This document shows positions 29,701 through 42,352 of a stretch of DNA of 64,000 nt, piece by piece. The number at the start of each line of letters is the position of its first letter. Position 1 is the first letter of the stretch. The stretch spans positions 105,514,847 through 105,578,846 of the forward strand of contig NC_133898.1 of assembly GCF_964199755.1 (NCBI RefSeq). The letters run 5' to 3'. Both the position numbers and the translations under genes were made by a program. A model generated the notes under the pieces. It was not told the DNA's origin, searched no databases, and saw only the letters and a list, made by a program, of their open reading frames with translations. The stretch comes from Larus michahellis (Eukaryota; Chordata; Aves; Charadriiformes; Laridae).

Positions 29701-32118
29701 GACATACTTCTCGTTTCTGCTGGCGGAGGGCTCCGGTCACATTTACTCTTCAGTTTTTATTTAAATTGTTTGGAAGGGGGTTGTAAAAGCAGCAGGTAGG
29801 TGTGACTCTAAAGCGTTCCCATGTTGCTTACTGAGCTACAAATGGAGTTACAAATTACGGTTACAGCATCACAAGTGCCACATCCACAAAGTTTCTGTAC
29901 ATGTGAAATAACTGATGTGGAACCATATTAATGTCTTATTAGTATAAAAACCCATCTAAGAGTTGCAATGAATTATTATAGCCGTAATACCAAGCTCAAG
30001 CGGCACGTGCTCGTGGCAGCGCATTTAACGCATTTGCTGTGGTTTTACAGTATTGTAAATAGCAACCACTGTGAGCAAAAGCTGTAGCATCTCCTCTCCT
30101 CTCCACCCCCACCCCCAAACAAATCGCTCACGATAACGTCAGCTTTTATTTGAACACAATGAGCTGTAATCACATGAGGTATTACTCTGATTTAATCCTA
30201 TTTGCTTCAGTTTGGTTTGCAAGGAGTGGCCAGTAATATGAGGTTCCACTGTGTCCTATGGTTTCTTGTTTCACACCAACTTTCAAGGGCTGACACCCAT
30301 CATCTTCTTTGGCCAGAAGAACAAAGCGATGGGTTCTGGCACGTAAGGAGAAGAAATATTCCAGAGGCTCGAATGGGTTTTTTCCCCTTCTTCCTTTTTC
30401 TTTTTTTCCCTCCACAATTGCTGGACTGGCTGTCACAGCTGATGGATAGATCCTGAGACCCAACTATTCTTTCAGGTTTTCCCTATTTTCAGCTGGTCCA
30501 ATAGAACCAGATACAACGTCCCACAGCAAATTTGGCTTCTCCAGCCACCGTGAAGAGAGCAAGTAGAGGCACGAATTCAGGTCTGTGTTTATTTTTTCGA
30601 ATTAGCTTCATGATGCAGCTAAATACCACTTGACTGCCTGTAGTTGGGTGCTCTGTTTCCCATGGCCAACGGAGACAACCATGCTGCTGTGTTTGGCATG
30701 AAATGAGAAGGCAGATACCAGGAGGAGGTAGGTCACCCTGCCTATCAGCCCAGCCTGGGGATTTTGGTAGGCATTAAGCCACACCTTCATTTCATGATCT
30801 TTATCCTCTGAGTGATGAGAGACCCCCAGGTCACCGTGGGCTCTGAGCCAGGCTGCGTTCAGCATGGCGAGGGTCAGGAGAAGACACGGTCTCTGTGGGG
30901 GGAGCGTCACTCTGTGTGTCAAGAATTCCTATCCAGAGCATCCTTACACCCATCATTTCAGGTACTGGTTGATGGACCTGGAGACTGTTTTACTGATGGG
31001 AAGCAGAAGCAGCTAGCACTGGGGCTAACATGAATTTGACAACAATGACAAATATTGTGACTGGCTCATAATTTTTTCAAAACTTTTTTTTTTTTTTTTT
31101 GGCATGTGGTTCCTAATTTCACTCTTCCTCTCATCTTAGCTGGAAGGGATGTTTAATGCCCTTAGGGTAATCAAATGGGGTCTTAGCTACAATTACACAC
31201 ACTTTTGGTATTCATAAATGCAAGTTTAATGGTGAGTCTACCCTCCACTAATTTCCTATAATAGTTATGTAGCTCATATAATGCATGTTAATTAGACAGT
31301 TGTACTTCACTGAAGATTTTTTCTTCAAATCATAAAATACCATGTTAGAAAAGCGTTATTAATCTTTAGGAAAAAGAATGAGGACATTTCTGATGTTTGT
31401 CCTCAGAGTAAGAGGGACTGATAGACTGTGAAAGTTGCCCATTTAAGGAATCAGACCCAGGATAAAGGAAATACAACTGGAATTTATTTGGAATGCCAAA
31501 TGGAAAAATCACAGTAAGCTGTTGCACCAGGTAAAATATTTTTGCTGCCTTTAATTGTGTCACAGTAAGAACTGGCGTTACAAGGAGATGTCTGAATGCA
31601 GTGAGCTACCAGGTATGATGTAACCGCTCCGTGAGAAGCACAATTGTCTTCAGAATGAAGTACCTTTCTGAAGAGACGTTATGCTGAGCACTGAAAGGTT
31701 AAGCTAGCAATTTGGGACATATATGCAACAGCTCAATCTTCTACTTTTAAAAAAAACCATAGTTTAAGACAATAGCTAACACTAAAAAATAAATGAAATA
31801 GAAAAATAACTGCCTATACTGTTGATAACAAAATGGCGGAGCTTGTGCGTCCAGGTCACAGCATTTATTAACCAGCTACCCAGTTCTGTAAAGTCTGCGC
31901 TACAGTTGTCACAAATGATGGTTTTCAAGAGAATTTAGGTCAAGTAAACACTTGGCAAGCAGACATACCGTGGTGAACTGGAAGCTCATGCAGGCACCTC
32001 AGAAGCTCCGCAGGCCAACAGAAGGAGTAAATAAATGGAACGCAAAATGGGCTGGAGCGTGACCCTGGCATGACTTTAGCGAACTCCCAACTGCAAGGAG
32101 CTTCTAGCAGCCCAGCAG

Positions 32119-32171
32119 CTGGACCAGATGATCATTGTAGGCCCCTTCCAACTGAACTATCCTATCGTATC
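32119..32171 (+). mobile_element. Old CR1 3'-tail fragment
   Basis: A diverged tail reads ggaccagatgatcattgtag, then ccccttccaactgaactatc, with a degenerate cctatcgtatcc terminus. It is plus-oriented and very short. It is probably an ancient insertion. Confidence 0.6.
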
Positions 32172-33929
32172 CTTGGTCATATTATGAGACAAGAGGTTTC
32201 ACCAGGTACCAATCCATGTGCTCAGTTAAGACTGGTTTGTATTTGAAGAAAGGATGGGAATTTGATTAGGTGAACATCCAAGATGACTGCAAACACCTGA
32301 AAATATGTGGACCAGAAAAGAATCTGGTGATCTAGATTGGACACAAACCTGAAAAACAGGCTTCTTCCAGCTGATACCAGTGGTGCAATACACATCTGGT
32401 CTTGCCCCTTGGTGGGAATCCTCGCGTGAAAGCACCATCACCCACCATGGGTACTGCTCAGCTTTCGTTACGAAGTGCCCACTATTTCTTCAGCCAGTGT
32501 GCAAACACAGATCTTGAGCCTGGACATTCTATTCAAGTTTTTCATTCTGTATTTCCGCTTCCCGTTTTTAGCGTTTCATCCAGACACCCCGCAGAGGCAT
32601 AGGCCAACGGGAGGCCAGAGGAGGGGGAAAGGGGGACCGGGTCTGCTTCGGCGTGCTCGTTGCAGCCACATCGTTGGCAAGAAGCGGGTTGTAATTTTGC
32701 AGCCTACACATCTATGGATGTCATACCGCCTTGCTGCGCACAGCGCCGGGCTCTCTTGGCTCATGTCACAGGTTTGACTTCTTATCTGCCTGAAATCCCG
32801 ACTCCTTGTGGTGGGCTCGCTTGGTTCAGGCTGTTCAGGTACGTCAGTGCTTTCAGGCTTAGTAGCCATATAGATGGGGTTGTCCCCAGGTGGAAATGAT
32901 GCTGGGACGTGGGCTCTCCCACAGAAACAGAGCCCATCCAGGCCCCACTTCCCTATATATCGCTTTTCCCCCAACTTTCCCAGCATGGCCATGCTCATCC
33001 TGTAGAAAATAGTCTCTTCCCAGCAGGAAGGACAAGCTGCCCTGGAGTGAAATCTCAGCAGAAATCTGATCCCAGGACACAGATGTTGGGCCTAATGCAA
33101 ATCTGGCTGATGATGCTGTTTTTCCTCAATTCTTTTGTCTCCCTCTTCCTCCCTGTCCATCTCCTACGGGACTCACATGAGATCATGACGTTTATTTTCC
33201 AGAGGGCGGGAAGCTCTGGGCTATAATCTGAATTAATCTTGGGGCTACAAGGTGAAAAGAGAAAACAGTGAGAGGACACAACAGCAACAAATTAAGCCAA
33301 AAATAAAAGTATCTTGGCCTTTCTAGCTCCTGGAGACACACTGTAAACATGGAATGGGCTGGTTCTCCCCTCGCACACAATGCCCAACTGCTGCAGGTTT
33401 CCTGTCTTTGCTTCCCTGCTAACTTTTCTCAGCCGAAATCCTCCCACAGCTGAAAACAAAGCCCCTTTCTTTATGTTTGGAAACCTCCCTAGGAAGCAGA
33501 AGGGCACCTTTTCTCCTTCTGTCATCAGGAGCGATGGGAAGAGCTGATAATCTCCATCGTTAGCTGGCCCAGTACTTCCTTTTGTGAGATCTAGTTTCTA
33601 CTTGCTTGCAACTTCCCCAGACTTCAACTGTCAGGAAAATGTTTTCTATCATGCAAGTCTGACTCAGATTTGGGTATTTACGTACTCATATATACTCATA
33701 ATATATACTCATATTTGGGTATGACCATGCACAGAGGCACGGTCCAGAGGCACGGTGTGCCTCTTGCTGCCACAGCTGTGAAACTTGTCCAAGATTCCTC
33801 TGAAAAAAAACTATAAAAATCGGTTCACATCGGCTCAGCAGCATGTGCACCTAACAAGCCTAATACTTAGCAGCTAAAAATCCTCCAAATCCTCTGTGGA
33901 CTCGGTCAGCTCTGTGCCCCCGAGAGTGG

Positions 33930-34140
33930 CAGGAGGGCTGGGGGGGGCAGGGGATCTGCCTGTCCACGCTGGGGCAGAGGCAGAAGGGGGCTGCCCCCAC
34001 CGAGGACAGGGCATAACGTGGGGGGACACAAGGGACAGGGGGCCGTGGGGGGCAGCAGCAGGGGAGGAGCGGAAGGGAGCAGGGCAGGAGAAGGGGAGGT
34101 GGCAGTCCCCAGAGGCACAGGCACCAAAGTGCCCTCGAGA
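33930..34140. repeat. G-run-rich low-complexity block
   Basis: The plus strand carries closely spaced runs of three or more G (near 33940, 34018-34050 and 34090-34110) inside a GC-rich patch running to about 34330. Such spacing fits G-quadruplex potential. The open frames on both strands look like composition shadows, with no protein family recognised. Confidence 0.5.
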
Positions 34141-37100
34141 GCTGGACCCCTAGGCGGACACCAGCCATTCCTTCCCGGGGAAGGGGACAACCTGGCTCTG
34201 CTGGTGGCAGCGGGGGCTGCCACCCCCCAGAACTGGGTTTCCATCAGCGGGTGATGTCCTGGGACGCGACCCAAGGCCCTTCCCCGCAGTGGGGTCCCAG
34301 CGGGATCGTCTCACCAGCCCAGTGCTGGAGCAGAGCAGACCTTGCAATGTGCTCCCTGCAAGCACCGTCCAGAGCTGGTTCATTACCAGCTGAAGCAAAA
34401 AATTGAATTCCTCGCAGATCTGTCATTAACATAGCAGGAATTTTTCTCTATCTAGGAGAATAAAGGCGCGTGACCCGTAGCCTGGCGTGGCTGCACAGTC
34501 AGTGATCTGGGACACGGAGCACCAAACAGGGGAGAGTCACAATATGTTTGCTCAGCCTCGTCCCATATTATAGCATCTCAGCCCCCCCCCCAAAAAAGGC
34601 TTATTTTGAGTTCAGCCTTACAGGCTGCAGATTTTGAGGCAGATTTGTTGCCCATGCAAGCTACTTACTTTGGGGACTGCTGCCATTTCTCAAGAGGTAA
34701 ATCCTGGCTGCACCCTGAGCTTTAAAGGGCTCTGCACTTCTCTAACAAGCTGTGTAACAGTTCAGCAGCTTCCATCTGTCTTGTCAGTCTTCCTCCTGGC
34801 ATCCAGCAGAAAAAAAAATGGCCCCAGCTCATTCCTAGAAGGGAGCAAGCGTTGCCCACTGGATGAGCAGCTATATTTGCAGGCAGTCTGAGTACAAGCT
34901 GCTTGAAAGGAAAATGTGCGCACAGGGATAAGGTTTCCCAGCCTACGTGAACGTAGATGTATCCATAAATGGATGTAGATCAATTATTGATTTTCATTTG
35001 AGCTGCATCTGGGCTTTTGTACTGAGGAAGCAAAATCTTCTGTGTTTGCTGTAAATCTAGGGTTTGCTTCTTGCAAAACCTTTAATCTCTTTTCAGCACT
35101 CCAACTCAAAATCTCTAGTTTTGCAGTGACTAAAAGCAGCAGCGTCCTACATTTTCCAAAGAGTTCTTCAAAGGCCACAAGAAGAAAAAGTAGGCAGATC
35201 CCCCAAAATCACAGTGGGCTTCAGTTCTCCCAAGATGACCATGAGCACCCGAGGGAAAAGTGGCAATGTCTGACCTCAGAACAGAGACGCTGGGCTCCAA
35301 CCCCATTTCTTCTTCATCCGTATTCACCACCACCATTACCGTCACCCAAACTGCCCCTCAGAATGACAGAAAGAGATCAATAATTCTTCTCATCCAAGAG
35401 CAGGAAGGCTGAGCACACTGCAGGCTGTCACTGGTTCCTAAGCAGTTTAGAAGCCAAATTTTCTGAGACCAAATAAATTAGATGCACCATCAGTGCCGTT
35501 AGCCTAAGGCAAGCAAATTTCACAGCATTATCCCAGTTTCTAGGGCAGGGACGTGAGATTTAATTTGCTCCCCTAGCCTGGTTATTGCCACAGCAGGAGC
35601 CAAGAGAGCTCATTTCCAGTCAGCCACGGCCGGCTCCTCGGCTGCCAACACCTCCAGGACGGGAGGACTCCTGCCTTGAACGTCCTCTTCTCAAGCTGCT
35701 CTTAGCTCCTCACCGTGTCCACAGGTAGGAGCAGTCTGCTCCTACCACGCTCTGCTGCTTTCCCTCTTATGGAAACATCGGTACATACTTGGGGTTAAGG
35801 TACCAACCTCGCGACAAGCATCGTGTCATCCAGATCTGTCGTGGTGGCTTTCTCTCTGTCCTCCACCACTCGCCTGAACACTAGGTTTGTTTCAGAGTCT
35901 GGAAACCAGCACAGTTACCGAGCTGGGAGCAAATCCCAGGACTCAGAGTCTTGTGGGGAGCACCCCAGGTTACTGTCCACCCGGGCAGCTCTCGTCATGC
36001 CTCCCCTTCCACAGCGGGCACGTCGGGATGCCCAAGGGGTGAGCGAGTTTCCATGAGGATCTGCCGGTCCTGCAGAGCTATGCGTAGAACAATAGCCTGT
36101 TCGTGTCTTTTTCTGAAGCACTCGTCTAATGCTGAGCCACTGAAAAGAGACATTAGCAAGTGGATAAATAAATGCATACCTGGCCCCAGTCACCTTGGGA
36201 GACTTCAGCAGCTAGAGGCCGATTCCTGTTGGAGATGTGCCTCATGAACCAGCATGGTAGGAATGAAAGTACCATGCCGGTACATGAAGTCTACGTATGT
36301 AGTGTAAGTATGCCCATCTCTACCAGAAGGCGAGTTTCCTTTATGAGGAAAAGAAGTCTAGCCTTAATTTTTCTACTGAGTCTGTCCTCTGGCAAAACCT
36401 GCGTTCACGATTTCAGACAAGTGCTTACATAGCACAAGCTGCCCCCTTGTTGGAAAGATAACATGGTTTAACAGCAGCTTAAACTAGAGAAATTAAAAGG
36501 GAGAAAGCTAGAAGAAATAGATGTATTTTTTTTTCTTGAAACTTCCGACCAAAGAGAATCAACAATGTAGTTTTTCATTAATATGTTTGCCACGTTTCAT
36601 GAACAAACACGAAATCCACGTGCGGCTACAGACAGCCCTTTGCCAATCTTTTTGCCAGCTCAGATTTTTATAAGTTGTTGGCGAGTGTTTGACAAGCAAT
36701 GTCGAATCATAATCAGGAGACAGGAATGTTTGGCAACGAGGATGATGCCATTAGAGCTGCAAGAACGAGGAGGCTGGATGCGAGCTTTAGCTGCAGGGGA
36801 AGCTGGGGCGGGGAAACACCCAGGGTGATGGTGCAGGCAGGGGAGCCCGCAGCACGGGAAAGGTGGGTGGCGATGGCTCACGAGCTGCAGGAGAAAGCAG
36901 GCCTTCTGAAAAAAAGCGAGTCCCAGCAATCTGGGCAGAGCGGTCCCCGCCACACACACGATGTGATTCCCTGTTTCTGATGAAGCCTTCGTGCCGTCAG
37001 ATCGGGACTCGTGCGAGCAGAGGGATGCACCCTTGGGAAAACTCATAGGAACTTGGAAAAACCAAGCTGCAGTCAGAATCCGCAGTAAAAACTGCAATAA

Positions 37101-38675
37101 ACTCTAGTGAAGGTAAGCACTGGAAGAAGAAAGAAATCTGGTGAACTTCTCAGTGTTTAGGAATGCAAGAGTCCTGCAAAGTGAGCTTTTACATAAATAG
37201 CAGTTCAATCACCAAAAAAGAGGGAAAGATGGAGAAAAGAGCAGATTAAATACACGTTCTGCATCCAGGAGGAGTTTAATTACCTTGCGAAGTGAAACCG
37301 ATTCCATTGCTTCAGGGGTGGTAAGCTTGGAGTTTGGCAATACCCAAAACACACGGCATATTTTTATGCAGTGCTCCGCAAACTGTCAACAGCACGTGGG
37401 GCTTTCCAGCTGAGCAACCTTTGCAGACCTTTGAAAAGGAGGACATCCAGTGGCCGAACCTTATAACTGGGATCTCCGTTAAGGATTAATGTCTGCGGCA
37501 GAACCTCACCAGTTCTGCCAAATTTCTGCCCTTCGCAGAGACCTGAAGCGGGTCGCGTGTGGAGCAAAGGCTTTTACAGAAGCCCTCCGTGCCGGGGTAA
37601 ATTCCACTGGATAAAAGGCTTGTGCTTGTTAACAAACTGAGCCAGTCAAGAATATTGTTTCACCTTTCTTTCTCTGCTTCCCTGGGATCATAGGCTCATG
37701 CTTTTATTTATAATATTTTTATTTTTTTTTAAGGTTTTCAAATCCCACCCTGTTTCTAGTGTGGCCTCTCAGTCTCTTGTTTAGTTACAGAGAGTAAACA
37801 CGGCTGTGAGTTTTAGAAACCCTTAGCACCTCACCAGTCCCTCTGGAACCAATCAGTCCAGCAAGCGTCGCACACCAGGCATTTAGTAATTTAGCCTTAG
37901 AAGCACCCGTTTGAATATTTACACCTAGCTCCTATTGCTGTAATATTCAAAGACCAATTGTAGCAATTTATCACATTTCCAAATGCACATTGTGGGGAAA
38001 AAACCTAAAATATTAATAGGTGAAATTCATGCTTTCCTGCCACGAAATTGCGGCAACCAATAACTCAAAAATGTAACATCCCAGAACAAGAATACTGTGC
38101 CTTGTATGAACCAAAGCAAAAATAGAATAAAAATCTAGGGAAAACAGGCCACCGGCGCTTTTGCACATTTACAGGCCATGATTTCTCCTGGGGAACGGCC
38201 ATACAATATCACTACCTGCAATGAGGAATACCTCACCCAGCGTTAGGCATCTAATTTGGCGCCTGGGAATTGCAGAATTGTGCTGAATGCAGTTTCCAAG
38301 ATAAAACAGGTAAGGGTGGTCAGTAGAAAAACCCTTACGTTCCTCAAAAGTTGATGTGAACTAATGTTGCTATATCTACATGCTCCAGAGTAACCCCTTG
38401 AAGATTTGTCAAGTAGCCCTTCACACAATCCATAGCTCTGAACCAGCAAAGCCAAGTACTGCAAACAGAAGAAACAGGAGCACCCCAGGCCTTCTCCCAT
38501 CTCGGTGCAGGTCCGAGGGCAGAGACTTGTGTGGTCTCCACCTTCTGCTCCCAGGGCTCTTTCCTATCCAGGCTGAGCGTAGCTGCAGTGATTAAGGCTC
38601 CCCACTCGGATAAATGTAACCTGCTTCTCGGCTCGCTCTGGGTATGAAATTTCATTGCAGTTTAAGCCTAAATTT

Positions 38676-38819
38676 CATAGAATCACAGAATGGTTTGGGT
38701 TGGAAGGGACCTTAAAGACCATCTAGTTCCAACCCCCCTGCCATGGGCAGGGACACCTCCCACTAGACCAGGCTGCTCAAAGCCCCATCCAGCCTGGCCT
38801 GGAACACTTCCAGGGACGT
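38676..38819 (-). mobile_element. CR1 LINE 3'-end fragment
   Basis: The plus strand reads catagaatcacagaatggtt, then the ttggaagggaccttaaagac block and the text agaccaggctgctcaaagcc, which is the standard CR1 3' UTR and last codons in minus orientation. About 144 bp is present, and it looks fairly undiverged. Confidence 0.93.
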
Positions 38820-41498
38820 GGACTGTTCAAGCCTAAATCTCTGCTCCCTCTCTTATGCAAGACAGCACTATTGCTCATGGAGGCACATTATAGCCAGTTC
38901 AGGCAAGCCCGTTCAACTAGAAACCAATCCAGCCATGGTTGGTAGTTGCATCTGCTCTCTGAACCACTTCAGTTCCCAATTCCATGGGATACAATTTTCA
39001 TCAGTTGCATGTGTTTAGACTCTGAGGCTACACTTTCACTTTACGCTTGAACAACTAGACAGACAGACAGGTTAGGCTTATGCCACTATGTCAGAAACCG
39101 AACCCAATGCCCCTGCGATCAGCAGAGGAGAAGGTGCAGCCCTGAAGCTCCCCAGCACGGCGATTCCCTCCTGCTTTGCCAGGGCTCTTCCAGCCCGGCA
39201 CCGGCTCAGTCACCTCTGAGGGCTTCAGGTCACTTCTGGCCACCCTAAGCCACTCTTCAGCCTAAACCTCTCCAGTTGCAAGCTTCTGCTGAAAAAAATG
39301 CTCTCCTCCTTCATCTCCCCTGACCCAGGCTCTCCTGGTTCATTGGTCACAGCAGCGGGGTAAGATCAATCTTGCTGATCCTGTGGGAAACCAAACCAGT
39401 ATGAAAAATACAAAGACAGACGAGTTTTTTTATTTCGTTGCCTTTGAATGCAGAATCAACATACCATATACTACATGAGCACTAAATCTGATTCAAGAAA
39501 GGAGGTGGAAATAATTGGTCAGCAGTTTAGGAGTCTATTTTTACCAATTTGGCTCGCTGCTACATCAGAAAAATACTCAGCTTGGTGCAAAGAAGGGGCA
39601 AGGAACATACGGCAAGAGAGGAAGAGACAGACTGTGGCAATGCCAGTTTTGAACAGATCCCATTGTGACGTTTTTCACTCAAAGAATTTACAGCTTTATC
39701 ATTTGGGAGTTATATTTGGAGCTCATAAGAAAAATAAACGGGTGAACAAAGAGCATGCTGGGCATTCCCAGGAACTTTCTCTCTTTGAAGGAGAGCTGTA
39801 GTATTCAGGACTGACTCTTCCAGAACTACAGCACATTTTTCTTCTCTGGCCTGGGGCTCATGAAGAGCAGAATGAGAATCCCATCATGGATGTCTGCGCA
39901 CTTATATTAAAAGTTGCCGTACGCTCGGCAGTATTTGGGGTGGCCATGCCTGCTGGCCAGCCGCGTATAAACTCCTGCCGCCTTTCACAGGCTGTAACGT
40001 GGAAGCAGAGAGTCATGAGAAACTCAGGTTATTTTTTTCCCCATTAATATTGGTGTTCTCTGCCTCGCTAACATCTTATATCTTTTCTGGACCATTAGGG
40101 TCATACCCAGCTACTTAGTTGATTTTACTTAGTGGTAAAAGTTAAATTGTTTTGGGAACCAGCGCACTACGCGAAGTCGAGTCAAGGTTCGAATTGCCTG
40201 ACTTCCCTCTTTCTTCCTCCACAAAGGCAATTTTAATTACATAAACTTCACAGAGCAGCTCATGAGGAGCTGCTAAATTACAGACAGCAGGCAGGGACGG
40301 GTGGGGAAAAGTGGCTCGGAGCTCTGAGAGGTGTTGCAACCTGTGCTGTAACACAAGCGAATTGGCAAAGCAACCAAATATCATCAATACCGGGAGCTTC
40401 AGGGCTCTTTCCAGCACTGCGATAAGTTTTTGACGTAGAGCCCTCACCAGCTTGCAAGAACCTCACCCTGAAATTAGAGAGATCTTTTCAATTAGCTTAG
40501 TCTTACGGCTAGATTGTCCCGGCTTTATACAAGGTATCTGCATTTCATTGAATTCATTATGAATGCAACCACAAAGCATGTACTTATTTCTCCGGAGGCT
40601 GCCTCAGATTATATGTTGGCAAATTATATATTGACAGATTATATGGTGACAAGCAATTCATCCTTCCGTTCTTTTCACCAGTCCATCAAAGACAGCAACC
40701 CCACTGTACGCAGGCTGAAAACGACAAAACAAGCACATTAGTTCCTTCTCATGTGCCTAATTTGCTTTCAAATGCCTCTTTTCAGCTGCGAGGCGTAAGG
40801 GCAAAAATATTCTCCTTCTTTCTACCTCAAGTGTAAGGGGGAAAAACTTGTGTGCGTAAGTAGTGTAAGTAGAAAAACAACAGCAAATACATATTTTGAT
40901 TTTTCCAATAGTACAAAATTTACCTGGCCGTTATTGACGGCACAATCACCCTCAGATGTTTGTGGAGGTGACTAAATACTCCCCCCTCCCTCCGCTGTGT
41001 GAGGCATCGAAACTGTTCTTTTCAGCTAAAAACCTGCAAAAAAAATATGCAGTACCCATGCCTCCTCCTCTGCAGATTAATAAATAAATAGATAAACCCA
41101 TATTCTCCCTTTTTGATAAACTAGATGCCACAAAACCATCATTTTCCCTGCATCAGCCTGAGCCAGTGATCTGGGTCGAACACAGCTGTCTGTAGCAAGA
41201 GAGAAAATATATGGCAGAGAATTGCCCGCTGTTCCCTGCTGAGGTTGGGAAATGGCGAGACAACGTATACTGTGTTTTGAAGAAATTTGACTATACGTTC
41301 ACCAGAGTGGCTTGCAATTTTGAAGTCTTACTGAATGCAGCTATATTTTCCATATTGCAAAATAACAGACGTATAACACAGAGCTTTGTTTTTCTGGTTT
41401 GGTGATAGTGGATTCTTTTATTGGACTTAATGGACTGTGCATATTGCAAACTGAGCAATTCCTCTGATGGTCTGAGAGGATATTGCCATTCCTGTATT
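38820..41498. other. Intergenic DNA, no gene recognised
   Basis: No exon or repeat family is recognised except a triplicated 15-bp unit at 40605-40649. The 117-codon plus-strand frame at 39448-39801 matches nothing I know, and has no splice or promoter context. Confidence 0.55.
40605..40649. repeat. Triplicated 15-bp AT-rich unit
   Basis: Three adjacent units are visible: cagattatatgttgg, caaattatatattga and cagattatatggtga. They sit in a 75-codon plus-strand open frame of unknown status. Function unknown. Confidence 0.8.
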
Positions 41499-42352
41499 TC
41501 ACAGAATCACAGAAACTTCAGAGTTGGAAGGGACCTCTAGAGATCATCTAGTCCAACTCCCCTGCTAAAGCAGGATTGCCCAGAGCACATCCCTCAGGGC
41601 TGCATCCAGGCGAGTCTTGAAAATCTCCAGAGAAGGGGACTCCACAACCTCCCTGGGCAGCCTGTCCCAGTGCTCTGTCACCCTCACTGTAAAGAAGTTT
41701 TTCCATGTATTTGAATGGAACTTTCTGTGTTCCAACTTGTGCCCATTGCCCCTCGTCCTGTCACTGGGAACCATTGAAAAGAGTCTGGCTCCGTCCTCCT
41801 TAAACCCACCCTTTAGATACTTGTAAACATTAATCAGGTCCCCCCTCAACCTTCTCTTCTCCAGGCTAAAGAGTCCCAGCTCTCTCAGCCTTTCCTCATA
41901 AGGGAGATGCTCCAGCCCCTCAATCATCTTAGTTGCCCTTCGCTGGACTCGCTCCAGTAGTTCCCTGTCCCTCTTGAACTGGGGAGCCCAAAACTGGATG
42001 CAGTACTCCAGTTGTGGCCTCACCAGTGCAGGGTAGAGGGGGAGAATGACCTCCTTTGACCTACTGGCCATACTCTTCCCTATGCAGCCCAGGATTCCAT
42101 TGGCCTTTCTGGCAACAAGGGCACATTTTTGACTCATGGATAATTTACTGTCTACCAGGACCCCCAGATCCTTCTCCTCAGAACTACTTCCCAGCAGGTC
42201 CACCCCTAACCTATACTGGTGCTTAGCATTCTTCCTCCCCAGGTGGAGGACCTTGCACTTGCTTTTGTTGAACCTCATTAGGTTCTTCTCTGCCCAGCTC
42301 TCCAGCCTGTCCAGGTCACGCTGGATGGCAGCACGGCCCTCCGGAGTGTCAG
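41499..42352 (-). mobile_element. CR1 LINE, 5'-truncated, with open ORF2 C-terminal frame
   Basis: The minus strand is open for 237 codons (42278-41565). It encodes the RT C-terminal part: [57 protein letters not shown], then [20 protein letters not shown]. The 3' tail follows, reading on plus as cacagaatcacagaaac. The tail text (gagttggaagggacctctag) differs from the other copies here, so this is another subfamily. The open frame and clean ends suggest a comparatively young insertion. Confidence 0.95.

Larger units (their letters stand above)
24721..38675. other. Intergenic DNA, no gene recognised
   Basis: This stretch upstream of LRRC1 holds no exon I can support. Contents are CR1 fragments at 26701-26764 and 32119-32171, T runs near 24858, 27990 and 31085, an AT patch at 24810-24822, and a G-run-rich block at 33930-34140. 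Longer open frames at 25752-26468 and 28011-28709 (plus strand) show no family motif and are treated as chance. Confidence 0.6.

Noticed and set aside
29930..31300. AT-rich stretches with homeobox-like TAATTA words as possible conserved enhancers
   Set aside because: Such words are expected by chance in AT-rich DNA. Without cross-species alignment there is no support.
40150..40200. tRNA B-box-like text (ggttcgaattgcc)
   Set aside because: No matching A-box, acceptor stem or cloverleaf could be drawn around it.
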